A stretch of 64,000 bases of DNA from Thermodesulfovibrionia bacterium (GCA_020053105.1 JAGVNU010000084.1:1-64000); one strand, 5' to 3'; numbered from the stretch's first letter, positions 19,332-29,192 are shown. The notes: a model not told the origin generated them from the letters alone. Translations and numbers: made by a program.

Positions 19332-20372
19332 GTGGATATAAATAAACTCATAAAACCCAATATACGATCACTTCGCGCATATCAGGCGGAAGAAATTCCC
19401 TGCAGGATAAAACTGGATGCGAATGAAAGTCCCTATTCAGCGATCAGCGGACAGCTTTCAGCTTTAAGCAGGGAAAATTTACAGGCGCTGAACCGCTATC
19501 CCGATCCACATGCAACATCCCTCAGATATCTCATGGCAAAGGCTTTAAAAGTAAAGCCGCAAAACATACTGCACGGTAACGGCTCGGATGAGCTGATTTA
19601 CAATCTCATAATGGCATTCGGCGGGCCGGTATTATACCCTGTTCCCACTTTTTCAATGTACGGGGTCATCTCTCAGGCGCTTGGGGAAAGAAAGATTGAA
19701 GTCCCTCTTGATAATCAATTTGATCTCGATACCGATGCCTTCATGAAGACCATAAAGACGAGGGACCCTAAACTCATATTCCTGAGTTCTCCCAATAACC
19801 CTACCGGCAACTGTTTTTCAGAAGACAGGATATTGAAAATAATCAGACAGTCAAAAGGGCTGGTCGTAGTGGATGAAGCGTACCAGCAGTTTTCGGATAA
19901 AAGGTCTTTCATCCCGCTGATAAAAAAGTATGAAAATCTTGTTGTCCTGAGGACGTTAAGCAAAATAGGCCTTGCAGGCCTGCGGCTCGGTTTTATGATA
20001 TCAGGCCCTGAAATAGTTAACGAAGTAAACAAGGTGAGACTTCCCTTTAATGTTAATTCCCTTTCGCAGAAGGTTGCCGAGGCGGCATTACAAGACAAGA
20101 GGCAAATGAGATCGGATATCCGCCTTGTCATCTCCGAGAGGAAGCGGCTCTTTAAGGAGATGGTAAAATTGGACGGCGTAAAGCCCTATCCCTCGGATGC
20201 GAATTTTATATTCTTTAAAGTGGATAACGGGGACAGTATACACTCAGGCCTTATACGAAAAGGGGTCCTTATCAGGAACATGAAGGGAGCTGCGGACGGC
20301 GGGCTGAGGGTGACTGTCGGGGCTCCTGCGGAGAACGCAGCTTTCTTGAAAGCGCTTAAACAAATTTTGTGA
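19332..20372 (+). CDS. hisC: histidinol-phosphate aminotransferase
   Basis: A 346-aa class II PLP aminotransferase of the histidine pathway, converting imidazole-acetol phosphate to histidinol phosphate with glutamate as amino donor. Visible signatures are LDANESPY, LHGNGSDELIYNL, SSPNNPTGN, VVVDEAYQQF and the PLP-lysine region LRTLSKIGLAGLRLGF. Length is normal for the family. The start is GTG (valine codon) with no strong Shine-Dalgarno sequence. Residues 36-46 (SAISGQLSALS) are encoded by a tract of imperfect heptanucleotide repeats, which looks like an in-frame insertion. hisB follows 38 bp downstream, so the two form a small his operon. Confidence 0.95.
   Translation: MDINKLIKPNIRSLRAYQAEEIPCRIKLDANESPYSAISGQLSALSRENLQALNRYPDPHATSLRYLMAKALKVKPQNILHGNGSDELIYNLIMAFGGPVLYPVPTFSMYGVISQALGERKIEVPLDNQFDLDTDAFMKTIKTRDPKLIFLSSPNNPTGNCFSEDRILKIIRQSKGLVVVDEAYQQFSDKRSFIPLIKKYENLVVLRTLSKIGLAGLRLGFMISGPEIVNEVNKVRLPFNVNSLSQKVAEAALQDKRQMRSDIRLVISERKRLFKEMVKLDGVKPYPSDANFIFFKVDNGDSIHSGLIRKGVLIRNMKGAADGGLRVTVGAPAENAAFLKALKQIL
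19438..19468. repeat. heptanucleotide repeat tract inside hisC
   Basis: Four imperfect 7-mers of the type CAGCGAT, CAGCGGA, CAGCTTT, CAGCTTT, in frame with hisC. Confidence 0.65.
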
Positions 20373-20410
20373 TATTATGATTAACAAAATAACGTCTTAA
20401 GGAGGATTGA

Positions 20411-21004
20411 ATGCCGAGAAAAGCCGCAGTATCAAGGAAGACCAAAGAGACCGATATAAAGATAAATATAAATCTTGACGGCAAGGGGGATTACAAGATA
20501 AATACTTCCATCCCTTTCTTTGACCATATGCTCAGTCTTATGTCGAAACACGGGCACCTCGACGTTGTTGTTCAGGCAAAAGGGGACATCGAAGTTGATT
20601 ATCATCACCTTATGGAAGACGTGGGCATTGTCCTGGGAGAAGCGATCAACAAGGCGCTCGGTAAAAAATTACAGATACGCCGCTACGGCGAGACAGTGAC
20701 GCCGATGGATGAGAGTCTAGCGCAGGTGGTGATAGACCTGAGCGGCAGACCGTATTTGGTGTATAAGGTCAGGACACCAAGGGGCAGCACCCAGATTCAG
20801 AGCCTCGGTGTCTCTCTCTTTGAGGACTTCTTCCGCGCCCTGACAAACAATGCGGGAATGAACCTTCATATAAACCTGCACTACGGACGTGACCCGCACC
20901 ATATCTTTGAGGCCATTTTTAAAGGGTTCGGAAGGGCGCTGCGTTCGGCAGTGGAAATCCATCCGGGGGTAAAGGGAGTGCTGTCGACGAAAGGGACGCT
21001 TTAA
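20411..21004 (+). CDS. hisB: imidazoleglycerol-phosphate dehydratase
   Basis: A 197-aa enzyme that dehydrates imidazole-glycerol phosphate to imidazole-acetol phosphate, the step just before HisC. Metal-binding histidine motifs are all present: FFDHMLSLMSKHG, DYHHLMEDVGI and HYGRDPHHIFEAIFK. It is the monofunctional form, without the histidinol-phosphatase domain of enterobacterial HisB. An excellent ribosome binding site (AAGGAGG) precedes the ATG. It is convergent with the CorC-like gene, with only 6 bp between the two stops and no visible terminator. Confidence 0.97.
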   Translation: MPRKAAVSRKTKETDIKININLDGKGDYKINTSIPFFDHMLSLMSKHGHLDVVVQAKGDIEVDYHHLMEDVGIVLGEAINKALGKKLQIRRYGETVTPMDESLAQVVIDLSGRPYLVYKVRTPRGSTQIQSLGVSLFEDFFRALTNNAGMNLHINLHYGRDPHHIFEAIFKGFGRALRSAVEIHPGVKGVLSTKGTL

Positions 21005-21010
21005 GGAAGT

Positions 21011-22273
21011 CTAAATCTTCGTGATCTTTATCTTCTCAATCTTCTTGCCGTCCATCTCGAGGATAAGAAATCTGAGACCGTGGAACCTCATCTGCTCGCC
21101 TGTCTTGGGGAGGTGTCCGAAGAGCCCAAACAGGAAGCCCCCGATGGTATGAAACTCTTCGCTTTCAAGCTCTGTCCCGACCAGTTCGTTAATCTCATCC
21201 ATCCCGGTTGTGCCTGATACCACAAAGGTCCTCTCGTCAAGGACCTCGACCTCTTTTTCAGCTTCGATGGCCTCAAATTCATCCTGAAGTCCTCCAACGA
21301 TCTCTTCCATGATATCTTCAAGGGTTATAAGGCCGGCAGTGCCGCCGTGTTCATCGACAATAACGGCGATCTGGAATTTGTTCTTCTGCATGTCATCAAG
21401 CAGCGCTGTCACCATTTTGCTTTCAGGGATATAATAGGTGTCCCTCACAAAGTCCCTGATTACGGTTTCAGGGGAAATATTTTCAACTGCCATCTTTCTC
21501 AGGATGTCCTTGACATATAAGACCCCTGTTATATTGTCTACAGTCTCTTTTATGACCGGATAACGTGAGTAGCCTTTCTCCGACACAAGGACCAGCACAT
21601 CTTTAATAACAGCCTCTTCATCGATTGCCACTATCTCGGTCCTCGGCACCATCGCTTCTGTCACCCTCTTGTCTCCGAAGGCAAATATATTATGGAGCAT
21701 TTCTTTTTCCTCTTTTTCGATGGCGCCTTCTTCTTCACCCAGTTTTATCATTGACTTCATCTCTTCTTCAGTCAACAGATGCGGGGCAGGTTTTATCTCG
21801 CCGCCCAGGAGCACGATCAGCCCGTTTGAAAGCTTGTTAAAGATCCACACCAGTGGTGAAATGGCCTTGATATATAATTCAATCGGTCTTGCCATGGCAA
21901 GAGATATTCCCTCTGCATGGGTGACTGCAAACGTTTTTGGGGCAAGCTCACCGAAGATCACGGTAAGAATGGTCATGACTATTGTGGCGACAATTATGCC
22001 GACATCGTCTCCGAGAAGCGTTATAGACAATGCCGTGCCCACGGATGTTGCAAGGACGGTGAACAGGTTGCCCGACAGGATTACGGCGCTGAACAGGCGG
22101 TCGTGTTCATCGCGGATCTTCTGTGCGATCGCGGCCTTTTTGTTTCCTTTTTCAACAAGGTACCGGAGCTTTATCCTGTTAAGGGAAATAAACGCTACTT
22201 CAGAGCTGGAAAGCACGGCTATGAAGAATATACAAATTATTATTATCAGAAAACTTAAAGGGTCGGGGTCCAT
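21011..22273 (-). CDS. CNNM/CorC-type membrane protein with CBS domains
   Basis: A 420-aa protein with the three-part layout of the HlyC/CorC (UPF0053, TlyC-like) family. There is a DUF21 membrane domain with about three or four helices (residues 1-180, including SSEVAFISLNRIKLRYLV). A CBS-domain pair follows (about 200-325, MVPRTEIVAIDEEA and IVDEHGGTAGLITLEDI). The C-terminus is a transporter-associated domain (about 335-415). Members are linked to magnesium or cobalt efflux, with CBS domains sensing Mg-ATP; the ion cannot be told here. The gene starts 3 bp after the stop of the isocitrate dehydrogenase gene on the same strand. ORF 21669..22652 on the plus strand is its shadow. Confidence 0.9.
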   Translation of the reverse strand: MDPDPLSFLIIIICIFFIAVLSSSEVAFISLNRIKLRYLVEKGNKKAAIAQKIRDEHDRLFSAVILSGNLFTVLATSVGTALSITLLGDDVGIIVATIVMTILTVIFGELAPKTFAVTHAEGISLAMARPIELYIKAISPLVWIFNKLSNGLIVLLGGEIKPAPHLLTEEEMKSMIKLGEEEGAIEKEEKEMLHNIFAFGDKRVTEAMVPRTEIVAIDEEAVIKDVLVLVSEKGYSRYPVIKETVDNITGVLYVKDILRKMAVENISPETVIRDFVRDTYYIPESKMVTALLDDMQKNKFQIAVIVDEHGGTAGLITLEDIMEEIVGGLQDEFEAIEAEKEVEVLDERTFVVSGTTGMDEINELVGTELESEEFHTIGGFLFGLFGHLPKTGEQMRFHGLRFLILEMDGKKIEKIKITKI

Positions 22274-22276
22274 TGA

Positions 22277-23356
22277 TTATATAGCCATTTTTGCGATGAT
22301 AGCATCAGCTACACCGGATGTTGTTGCAGATGTGGGGTCATCAGGGGCAGGTTTCATATCATATGTGACATCCTTGCCTTCTTTTATTATGGAAGCAACT
22401 GCCTTGTCGAGCATCTCCGCAGCTTTCATTTCACCGAGATGCCTTAACATCATAACTCCGCTGAGTATCATGGCAAGGGGATTTACCTTGTTCAGTCCTT
22501 TATACTTTGGTGCGCTTCCATGGGTCGCCTCAAACACTGCATATCCTTCGCCGATATTTGCGCCCGGCGCAAGTCCGAGCCCGCCTATTAATCCTGCGGC
22601 GAGGTCCGAAATAATGTCCCCGTACAGGTTCGGCAAAACAAGTATGTCATAAAGCTCAGGTTTCTGCACAAGCTGCATGCACATATTATCGATGATTTTG
22701 TCCTCGAATTCAATATCCGGATAGTTCTTCGCGACTTCCCTCGACACCTCAAGGAACAGGCCGTCTGAATACTTCATTATGTTTGCCTTGTGAACAGAGG
22801 TGACCTTGCGCCTCTTATTTTTCCGCGCATACTCAAAGGCCGCGCGGACAATGCGCTCTGTACAGAAGACGGAAATAGGTTTTATGCTGATGCCGGAATC
22901 CTGCCGGATAGACCTTCCCGAAAGCTTTGCAACCAGATCGATCATGGCCTTTGCGCCATCAGAGTCCTTTTGATACTCTATCCCGGCGTAAAGGTCTTCA
23001 GTATTTTCCCTGAATATTACAAGATCAATATTATCATATCTCGTCTTCGCGCCCTTATAGGTCTTGCAGGGTCGGACGCAACTGTAGAGGTCCAGTATCT
23101 GTCTCAGTGTAACATTTACACTTCTGAACCCGGTGCCGACAGGAGTTGTAACCGGCCCCTTAATGGCTATTTTGTTTCGCCTGATGGATTCAATGACCCT
23201 GTCAGGCAGAGGCGTGCCCTCTTTGTGATATACCTCTTCACCCGCATTCTGGATGTCCCATTCAAACGGAACGCCAGTTGCTTCAAGGACCCTTTTTGTT
23301 GCCTCTGTTATCTCCGGTCCGGTGCCGTCTCCCGGGATAAGCGTTATTTTATACAT
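22277..23356 (-). CDS. isocitrate dehydrogenase, NAD-type (IDH/IMDH family)
   Basis: A 359-aa beta-decarboxylating dehydrogenase. ITLIPGDGTGPEI opens the protein. The isocitrate-binding region TPVGTGFRSVNVTLRQ contains the Ser and Asn typical of isocitrate enzymes (isopropylmalate enzymes have Glu/Leu there). ENTEDLYAGIEY, the metal site LYGDIISDLAAGL and the cofactor region FEATHGSAPKY follow. The sequence resembles the NAD-dependent IDH3-like branch, converting isocitrate to 2-oxoglutarate and CO2. It is upstream of, and probably co-transcribed with, the CorC-like gene. Cofactor choice is inferred from overall similarity and not from a proven motif. Confidence 0.85.
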   Translation of the reverse strand: MYKITLIPGDGTGPEITEATKRVLEATGVPFEWDIQNAGEEVYHKEGTPLPDRVIESIRRNKIAIKGPVTTPVGTGFRSVNVTLRQILDLYSCVRPCKTYKGAKTRYDNIDLVIFRENTEDLYAGIEYQKDSDGAKAMIDLVAKLSGRSIRQDSGISIKPISVFCTERIVRAAFEYARKNKRRKVTSVHKANIMKYSDGLFLEVSREVAKNYPDIEFEDKIIDNMCMQLVQKPELYDILVLPNLYGDIISDLAAGLIGGLGLAPGANIGEGYAVFEATHGSAPKYKGLNKVNPLAMILSGVMMLRHLGEMKAAEMLDKAVASIIKEGKDVTYDMKPAPDDPTSATTSGVADAIIAKMAI

Positions 23357-23595
23357 TGCCTGTACCCGGAACCGACGCTGTTATCTTTGCTGCGTCAGCC
23401 TGTTTTCGTTCTTCTATTATGTCTGGATATTTCATCGGAAAATTATTAAACCATACTTTAAACTTTATTTACAACCTGTTGCCCGCGAATCAACCCGGGC
23501 TTGCCAAGGGCAATGAATATGGTATTATTATTGATGTGTCGCATGTGACAAGTCTTGTTTCAGGATTAAATGTCATATTCAGTCTCAGGGATGAA

Positions 23596-23694
23596 ATGAA
23601 AATACTCATTGCCGATGACAGTGCAGCCTCAAGGATAGTCCTCATGAAAATCCTCGCATATGCCGACCATGAAATCAGGGGCAACAATGGATAA
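23596..23694 (+). pseudogene. truncated response-regulator receiver domain
   Basis: An ATG at 23596 opens a 32-codon frame starting MKILIADDSAASRIVLMKIL, exactly the beta1-alpha1 part of a CheY-like receiver with its acidic pair. The frame stops at 23694. The phosphoacceptor strand and the rest of the domain are missing, and the sensor kinase begins in another frame within the same bases. It looks like a deletion remnant. The rest of the 330-bp gap (23357-23686) shows no gene. Confidence 0.6.
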
Positions 23695-26044
23695 CGACAG
23701 TCTTTCAGGAATGCTGGAGTCCAAGACCAGGGAACTTGATGAATTAAAGGAGAAGCTGTCTTCTGTTGAAAGACATTACAAAAACCTCTTCGGCAGCATG
23801 AGGGACGTTGTTATTATTGCCGATTTAAACCGCAACATCCTGGATGTCAATCAGCCCGCGCTGAGAAACCTTTTCGGGTATGAACTGGAAGAAGTGGCCG
23901 GCAGGAAGGGAAGAATTTTATATGCCGATGATGAAGGATATGAACTGGCAGGCAGAGAGGTTTTTGATACGAGGGAATTCGTCGAAGGCAGGGTAATCGA
24001 AGTGTCCTTCAGAAGAAAAAACGGCGAGATATTCATTGGGGAGTTGCAGGCCCTGAAACTCGTAAATGACCAGGGCCATCCATCAGGCAATATCGGGATG
24101 ATCAGGGACATTACAAACCGAAAGCTTATGGAGGACAGGCTGAGAAACAGCGAAGAACGGTACCGGCGGATCACCGAGGCCATTACCGATTATATCTATA
24201 CGGTCCGGGTAGAAAACGGGGGGGCCGTGGAGACAAGGCACAGCGAGGCCTGTTTTGCCGTGACAGGCTACACGAGCAGGGAATTTGCAGAGGACACTTA
24301 TTTGTGGATCCGTATGGTGCTTGAAGAAGACCAGGACCTTGTGCGGAAACAGGCTGAGCTGGTCCTTTCAGGGCAGGCGCCTCAATCAATTGAGCACCGC
24401 ATAGTAAGAAAAGACGGGGTTGTGCGCTGGGTGGAAAGTATTATTGTTCCATATAAAGACGCAAGCGGGGCGCTGATTTCGTACGACGGGATCGTCCGTG
24501 ATATTACGGAGCGCAGGAAGGCTGAAGAGGCCCTCCTGGAAAGTGAAGAACGTTTACGCGCTATCTTTGACAACTCTCCGGTCGGAATAAGCGTCGCCAG
24601 TCCCGAAGGCAAATTGATCCGGACCAATCCGGCTTTCCAGAAAATGCTTGGATATACTGAAGATGAACTGGTCAGGGATTTTGCGGATATTACACATCGG
24701 AATGATGTGGGAAAAAACATGCGGCTGTTTAAGGAAATGGTTGACGGGAAGAGAAACCAATACTGGCTGGAAAAAAGATATATCAGGAAAGACGGCAGCA
24801 TATTATGGGCAAATGTGACAGTAACGGCCATAAGAGACAATCAGGGAGCATTTAAATACAATTTTGCAATCATAGAAGACAGGACTGAGCGCAAAAAACT
24901 CGAGGACCAGCTTCGCCACGCGCAAAAGATGGAGGCCATCGGTCAGCTTGCCGGGGGAGTTGCCCATGATTTCAATAATATGCTTACTGCGATTATAGGA
25001 TATGGGCACCTGCTGAAATTGAAGCTGAAAGATAATCCAACACAGCTTCATAATGTCGAACAGATCCTCGCTCTAACAGAACGCGGGGCCACGCTTACGA
25101 AGGACCTGCTGGCATTCAGCAGAAAACAGGCTGTTGACCTGAAGCCGATCAGACTCAATGATCTGATTGACAGGATAGGGAAACTGATACCTAAATTCAT
25201 AGGGGAGGACATTGAGCTTAGAATGAAGCTTACCGATTACCCGCTGATTGTCCTGGCAGACAGCAGTCAGATAGAGCACATTTTGATAAATCTTGCGACT
25301 AATGCAAGGGACGCCATGCCTGAAGGAGGCACTTTGTCTATTGAAACAGAGCTGGTGAGTCTGGACCATAGAAACATCAAACAATCCGAGTACGGAACTC
25401 TGGGTGATTATGCCCTTATCTCAGTGTCCGATACGGGTTCCGGCATGGACAAGGAAACTTTACGGAAAATATACGATCCTTTCTTTACGACCAAGGAGGT
25501 CGGGAAAGGCACCGGGCTCGGGCTCGCAATGACGTACGGTATTATCAAACAGCATAACGGGTATATTAACGCTTATAGCGAACCGGGACGCGGCGCGATG
25601 TTCAAGATCCACCTGCCGCTTATAAAGGATGATGTCGTGGAGCGAAAACCGGAAGGCCCCACTGCCCCGGTCAAAGGCTCAGAGACAATACTTTTGGCAG
25701 AAGATGAAGCAGAGGTAAGGAACGCCATCAAGAATAATCTCCAGGAGTTCGGTTATACGGTCATAGATGCGGTAGACGGCGCAGATGCAGTAGACAGGTT
25801 TATCATGCATCAGGGGAAAATTCAGCTTCTCATATTCGATGTGGTAATGCCGAAAAAGAGCGGACGGGAGGCATATGAAGAAATAAAAAAAATGCGTCCC
25901 GAAATAAAGATAATTTTTCTGAGCGGCTATACAAGGGACATTATTGATGCCAAGGGCCCGCTGGAAGAGGCATGGAATTTTCTCTTAAAGCCTGTCCTGC
26001 CGCAAAAGCTGTTAAATAAGATAAGAGAAGTAATGACTGGTTGA
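23687..26044 (+). CDS. PAS-domain hybrid sensor histidine kinase with C-terminal receiver
   Basis: A 785-aa signalling protein with no obvious membrane helix, so it is probably cytoplasmic. Domains in order: a short coiled coil, three PAS domains (about 30-145, 155-275 and 285-405), a HisKA dimerisation domain with the phospho-accepting His in [11 protein letters not shown] (about residue 427), and a HATPase domain. The HATPase shows [38 protein letters not shown] receiver domain from about 660 ([23 protein letters not shown]) ends the protein. I chose ATG 23687, preceded by AGGGG, over 23660, which has no ribosome binding site. The stop overlaps the next gene's TTG start, so phosphotransfer to the HD-GYP regulator is likely. 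Confidence 0.9.
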   Translation: MDNDSLSGMLESKTRELDELKEKLSSVERHYKNLFGSMRDVVIIADLNRNILDVNQPALRNLFGYELEEVAGRKGRILYADDEGYELAGREVFDTREFVEGRVIEVSFRRKNGEIFIGELQALKLVNDQGHPSGNIGMIRDITNRKLMEDRLRNSEERYRRITEAITDYIYTVRVENGGAVETRHSEACFAVTGYTSREFAEDTYLWIRMVLEEDQDLVRKQAELVLSGQAPQSIEHRIVRKDGVVRWVESIIVPYKDASGALISYDGIVRDITERRKAEEALLESEERLRAIFDNSPVGISVASPEGKLIRTNPAFQKMLGYTEDELVRDFADITHRNDVGKNMRLFKEMVDGKRNQYWLEKRYIRKDGSILWANVTVTAIRDNQGAFKYNFAIIEDRTERKKLEDQLRHAQKMEAIGQLAGGVAHDFNNMLTAIIGYGHLLKLKLKDNPTQLHNVEQILALTERGATLTKDLLAFSRKQAVDLKPIRLNDLIDRIGKLIPKFIGEDIELRMKLTDYPLIVLADSSQIEHILINLATNARDAMPEGGTLSIETELVSLDHRNIKQSEYGTLGDYALISVSDTGSGMDKETLRKIYDPFFTTKEVGKGTGLGLAMTYGIIKQHNGYINAYSEPGRGAMFKIHLPLIKDDVVERKPEGPTAPVKGSETILLAEDEAEVRNAIKNNLQEFGYTVIDAVDGADAVDRFIMHQGKIQLLIFDVVMPKKSGREAYEEIKKMRPEIKIIFLSGYTRDIIDAKGPLEEAWNFLLKPVLPQKLLNKIREVMTG

Positions 26045-27096
26045 TATACGTGAATAACAAAAGACCAATAGTAATTGTTGACGACGATCCTTACGTTCTT
26101 GAATCGGTCTCCAGATTACTCATCGCATCCGGGCATCATGCCATTTCGTGCAGAGACGGGGAAGAGGCCGTGGCGCAGGCGCTCAGAAACGATGTGGCCC
26201 TGATAATAACGGACATTAAGATGCCGGGTATTTCAGGCATCGAACTTCTCGATAAAATACATGCAATTTATCCGAATATGCCGGTAATCCTGATGACGGG
26301 CTATGCGGAATTAGATATAGCAATAGATGCAATTAAAAGGGGGGCCTTTGATTTCATTATCAAGCCCTATAACCCTGATTATCTTTTACATACTATTGGT
26401 AAGGCTGCAAGGCATGTAGAACTCCTCCAGGTGGAGGAGGAATACAAGCACAGGCTTGAAGAGACTGTCAAGCAGCAGACGCAGGAGATATTTAATCTCA
26501 GCAGAGAGGTAATAAGGCGTTTGACTTCAGTCGCCGAATTCAGGGATGCTGAGACAGGCGCGCATATTTCCAGAATAGGCCTGTATGCAAACAAGATGGC
26601 CGAAGCGCTGGATATGCCGATGTACTTTATCGACGCGATAACATATTCAAGCTCACTCCACGATATCGGCAAGATCGGGATTCCGGACAATATCCTCCTG
26701 AAACCGGGGAATTTTACATATGATGAATTTGAAATTATGAAGGCGCATACCACGATAGGCGCGAACATACTTGCAGACTCTTCTCATTCCATGATTCAGC
26801 TTGGATCATCAATTGCTTTAAACCATCATGAAAGATGGGACGGCTCCGGATATCCCCGCGGCTTAAGTGGAAAGGACATTCCAATAGAAGGCAGGATAAC
26901 CATCGTTTGCGATCAGTATGACGCATTAATGAGCAAAAGGCCTTACAAGCCCCCCCTGGAGCATAAAGAAGCAGTCAGGATCATAACGGAAGGGGACGGA
27001 AGGACAAGCCCTGAGCATTTCGACCCGCAGGTCCTGAAGGCTTTTAAGATACTTGCCCCTACATTCAAAGAGATATTCGGGACTCATCAGGATTAA
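26041..27096 (+). CDS. response regulator with HD-GYP domain (cyclic-di-GMP phosphodiesterase)
   Basis: A 351-aa two-domain protein. Residues 8-125 are a receiver (VIVDDDPYVLESV; phosphoacceptor Asp58 in IITDIKMPG). A coiled-coil linker follows, and from about 160 there is an HD-GYP domain with SSLHDIGKIGIPD, HTTIGANIL and NHHERWDGSGYPRGL. HD-GYP proteins hydrolyse cyclic di-GMP, and all metal and GYP residues are present, so activity is likely. The TTG start overlaps the kinase stop (TTGA). A GTG nine bases downstream is the alternative. It is almost certainly the output partner of the hybrid kinase. Confidence 0.9.
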   Translation: MIYVNNKRPIVIVDDDPYVLESVSRLLIASGHHAISCRDGEEAVAQALRNDVALIITDIKMPGISGIELLDKIHAIYPNMPVILMTGYAELDIAIDAIKRGAFDFIIKPYNPDYLLHTIGKAARHVELLQVEEEYKHRLEETVKQQTQEIFNLSREVIRRLTSVAEFRDAETGAHISRIGLYANKMAEALDMPMYFIDAITYSSSLHDIGKIGIPDNILLKPGNFTYDEFEIMKAHTTIGANILADSSHSMIQLGSSIALNHHERWDGSGYPRGLSGKDIPIEGRITIVCDQYDALMSKRPYKPPLEHKEAVRIITEGDGRTSPEHFDPQVLKAFKILAPTFKEIFGTHQD

Positions 27097-27165
27097 AGAT
27101 AAAAGGTGCGGCCACAAGAAGTTGAGAAGATGAAAAAAGGCCTGCAACCTCCCGGTTTCTGTCCG

Positions 27166-27759
27166 TCAAGCCCACCGCTTAAACAGATTATGCTCAAGGC
27201 CCGCGCTGTCAAGGAGCTTTCCGATGACAAAATCCACTATGTCATTCAGGTCTTTCGGCTTTTGATAAAACGCCGGGACCGGCGGCGCGATCCTTACGCC
27301 CATTCTGGAGAGCTTAAGCATGTTTTCAAGATGTATGGTACTGAAGGGCATCTCCCGGGGGGAAATAATAAGCCCCCGGCCCTCTTTTAATGCCACATCC
27401 GCAGCCCGTGCAATTAAGTTGCTTGCGTAACCGTTGGCAATAGCTGAAAGGGTTTTCATTGAGCAGGGAACAATAAACATGCCGTCTGTGATAAAAGAGC
27501 CGCTCGCGATGGGGGCCGCCAGACTTGCTTCGCTGTAGTATCTTATTTTTTTCGAAGCATAGTGTGCCCGGATCTTCTTCTCTGTTTCCAGCTCGGATTT
27601 CCCAAGCAAGTCAATGCCGGTTTCGGTCCTGATAATGGAAAATGCCGTGCCGGATATACAAAGGTGTACGGTATCCACTGCCTTCAGAAGCTCCTCTACC
27701 AGCCTGATGCCGTAGATTGCCCCGCTTGCGCCTGAGATAGCAACGATAAAGGACTTCAT
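27166..27759 (-). CDS. ubiX: flavin prenyltransferase UbiX
   Basis: A 197-aa flavoprotein that joins dimethylallyl phosphate to FMN to make prenylated FMN, the cofactor of UbiD-type decarboxylases. Signatures are VAISGASGAIYGIRLVEEL at the N-terminus, FIVPCSMKTLSAIANGYASN, and the C-terminal REMPFSTIHLENMLKLSRMG and PPVPAFYQKP. Length is normal. The start overlaps the rsmG stop by 4 bp, in a ubiE-rsmG-ubiX run on the minus strand. Together with ubiE this points to quinone biosynthesis, although UbiX also serves other UbiD enzymes. No ubiD is in the window. Confidence 0.95.
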   Translation of the reverse strand: MKSFIVAISGASGAIYGIRLVEELLKAVDTVHLCISGTAFSIIRTETGIDLLGKSELETEKKIRAHYASKKIRYYSEASLAAPIASGSFITDGMFIVPCSMKTLSAIANGYASNLIARAADVALKEGRGLIISPREMPFSTIHLENMLKLSRMGVRIAPPVPAFYQKPKDLNDIVDFVIGKLLDSAGLEHNLFKRWA

Positions 27760-28412
27760 GGTTTCATTTTACAGGAAAGAACAATCAAATTTCTCCGGAC
27801 ATCCGCAACAGGCAGGCGCACTGTCATGACTTCAACTGCCGGGACCATTTCGCGATGGGCCTGTTCCAGCTCTTTTAATTCCTCAGAAAACCTCGGCCCT
27901 TTATTTAATATAAGCCTGCCGTTCTCTTTTACATAGGGACGGGCCATTTTGAGAAAATCGACTGTGCTGAATGTGGCCCTGCTGACTATCACGTCAAAGC
28001 TATGCTCATATCCTTTTCCCAGACTTTCTAATCGCTGCTCCAGCACATCTGTTTCATCAAGCTTGAGCAGTCTTGATATATGCCTCAAAAAGGCCGCCTT
28101 CTTCCCGGATGACTCAATGAGGGTCAAAGCTATTTCCGGCCGCACAATCTTCAGAGGTATTCCCGGGAATCCGGCGCCAGCGCCTGCATCAGCCAGTTTT
28201 AACGGGCCGGACGGAATGGCCTTGAGACAGAGCAGGGAATCGAGAAAGTGCTTGACGACTATGTCTTCATCCGTCTTTAAGGCGGTGAGGTTGTAGGCCC
28301 TGTTCCACTTCTTGAGCTCCGAAAGGCAGGTCATGAAAGCGCTTACCTGTTCCTCTGAACACGCAAGACCCAGCTCTCTTAAACCATTTTTTAGAAGCGT
28401 TATGGTCTGCAT
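27756..28412 (-). CDS. rsmG: 16S rRNA (guanine-527-N7)-methyltransferase
   Basis: A 218-aa RsmG/GidB protein that methylates N7 of G527 in 16S rRNA. The family hallmarks are present: KKWNRAYNLTALKTDEDIVVKHFLDSL, ADAGAGAGFPGIPLKI (SAM loop) and VIVSRATFSTVDFL. The track starts 13 codons earlier inside ubiE. ATG at 28412 gives MQTITLLKNGL, a normal family N-terminus, and still overlaps nothing essential. It is in a quinone-gene run, and no parA/parB or mnmG is beside it. Confidence 0.93.
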   Translation of the reverse strand: MQTITLLKNGLRELGLACSEEQVSAFMTCLSELKKWNRAYNLTALKTDEDIVVKHFLDSLLCLKAIPSGPLKLADAGAGAGFPGIPLKIVRPEIALTLIESSGKKAAFLRHISRLLKLDETDVLEQRLESLGKGYEHSFDVIVSRATFSTVDFLKMARPYVKENGRLILNKGPRFSEELKELEQAHREMVPAVEVMTVRLPVADVRRNLIVLSCKMKP

Positions 28413-28425
28413 GCAACAAACCTGT

Positions 28426-29139
28426 TCACTGCGCGGTACCGACGTATACAACCGCCGCTCCGAATGTCAGTTTATAGTATCTGACATCCTTCAGCCCGGC
28501 CTCTTCCATCAGGCGCGAGAACTCTTCCGGGGCCGGGAAGTTGAGCATTGAGTCCGGCAGGTACTTGTACGCCCCCTTTTTGCCGGAGACAATCTCCCCG
28601 ATAAAGGGGAGTACTTTGCTGATATAGAAATGGAAGACAGGCTGAAATAAACGGCTCTGTGAGCTTGTGAATTCCAGGATAATGACCTTGCCGCCGTTCT
28701 TAACGACCCTGCCCATCTCGCTGATTCCCTTTTTGGTGTCCTGGACATTGCGTATCCCGAAGGCGATAATGGAGGCATCGAAAACGTGGTCATCAAAGGG
28801 GAGGGCTGTCACATCAGCAGGACGTAATTCAATGCGGCCCTGCAGACCCGCGTTTATGACTTTCTCTGCCCCGAGCTTAAGCATTCCTTCACTGAAATCC
28901 ACTCCGGTCACTTTTGAATCAGGAGGGCATTGACGGACTATTTCCAATGCTACGTCACATGTGCCTGTTGCAACATCAAGATAGCGGGCGTGTTCTGCCC
29001 TTGGCAGCTGCTTAACTGCAAATTTGCGCCATGATTTATCAATCCCTAAACTCAAGACCCTGTTGAGCAGGTCATAGCTGTGCGCTATGGTTGAAAACAT
29101 AGTCTGGATTTTGACCGGGTCTTTTGCTGATCTGTCCAT
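28426..29139 (-). CDS. ubiE: demethylmenaquinone/2-polyprenyl-benzoquinol C-methyltransferase
   Basis: A 237-aa UbiE/MenG methyltransferase that adds the ring methyl group in menaquinone or ubiquinone synthesis. Motifs include MFSTIAHSYDLLNRVLSLGIDKSWRK, YLDVATGTCDVALE (SAM loop), GVDFSEGML, IAFGIRNVQD and KVLPFIGEIVSGKKGAYKYLPDS, all diagnostic. For an anaerobe, menaquinone is the likelier product. A TATAAT sits 8 bp upstream of the ATG, so the transcript may be leaderless. It is divergent from uvrC across 94 bp. Confidence 0.95.
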   Translation of the reverse strand: MDRSAKDPVKIQTMFSTIAHSYDLLNRVLSLGIDKSWRKFAVKQLPRAEHARYLDVATGTCDVALEIVRQCPPDSKVTGVDFSEGMLKLGAEKVINAGLQGRIELRPADVTALPFDDHVFDASIIAFGIRNVQDTKKGISEMGRVVKNGGKVIILEFTSSQSRLFQPVFHFYISKVLPFIGEIVSGKKGAYKYLPDSMLNFPAPEEFSRLMEEAGLKDVRYYKLTFGAAVVYVGTAQ

Positions 29140-29147
29140 GAATAGAA

Positions 29148-29153
29148 ATTATA
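29148..29153 (-). promoter_or_regulatory. putative -10 box close to ubiE start
   Basis: On the minus strand TATAAT ends 8 bp before the ubiE ATG, placing transcription start at or within a few bases of the start codon. No clear -35 is visible. Confidence 0.4.
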
Positions 29154-29192
29154 AACTAAAGACGCACGAAATAGCAGACACACGTTCGCAGA

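Noticed and set aside
21669-22652. 327-aa plus-strand ORF
   Set aside because: It is the antisense shadow of the CorC-like and isocitrate dehydrogenase genes and has no family features of its own.
22790-23449. 219-aa plus-strand ORF
   Set aside because: Antisense to the isocitrate dehydrogenase gene, with no recognisable motif.
27106-27390. 94-aa plus-strand ORF after the HD-GYP gene
   Set aside because: It mostly overlaps ubiX on the other strand and resembles no family.
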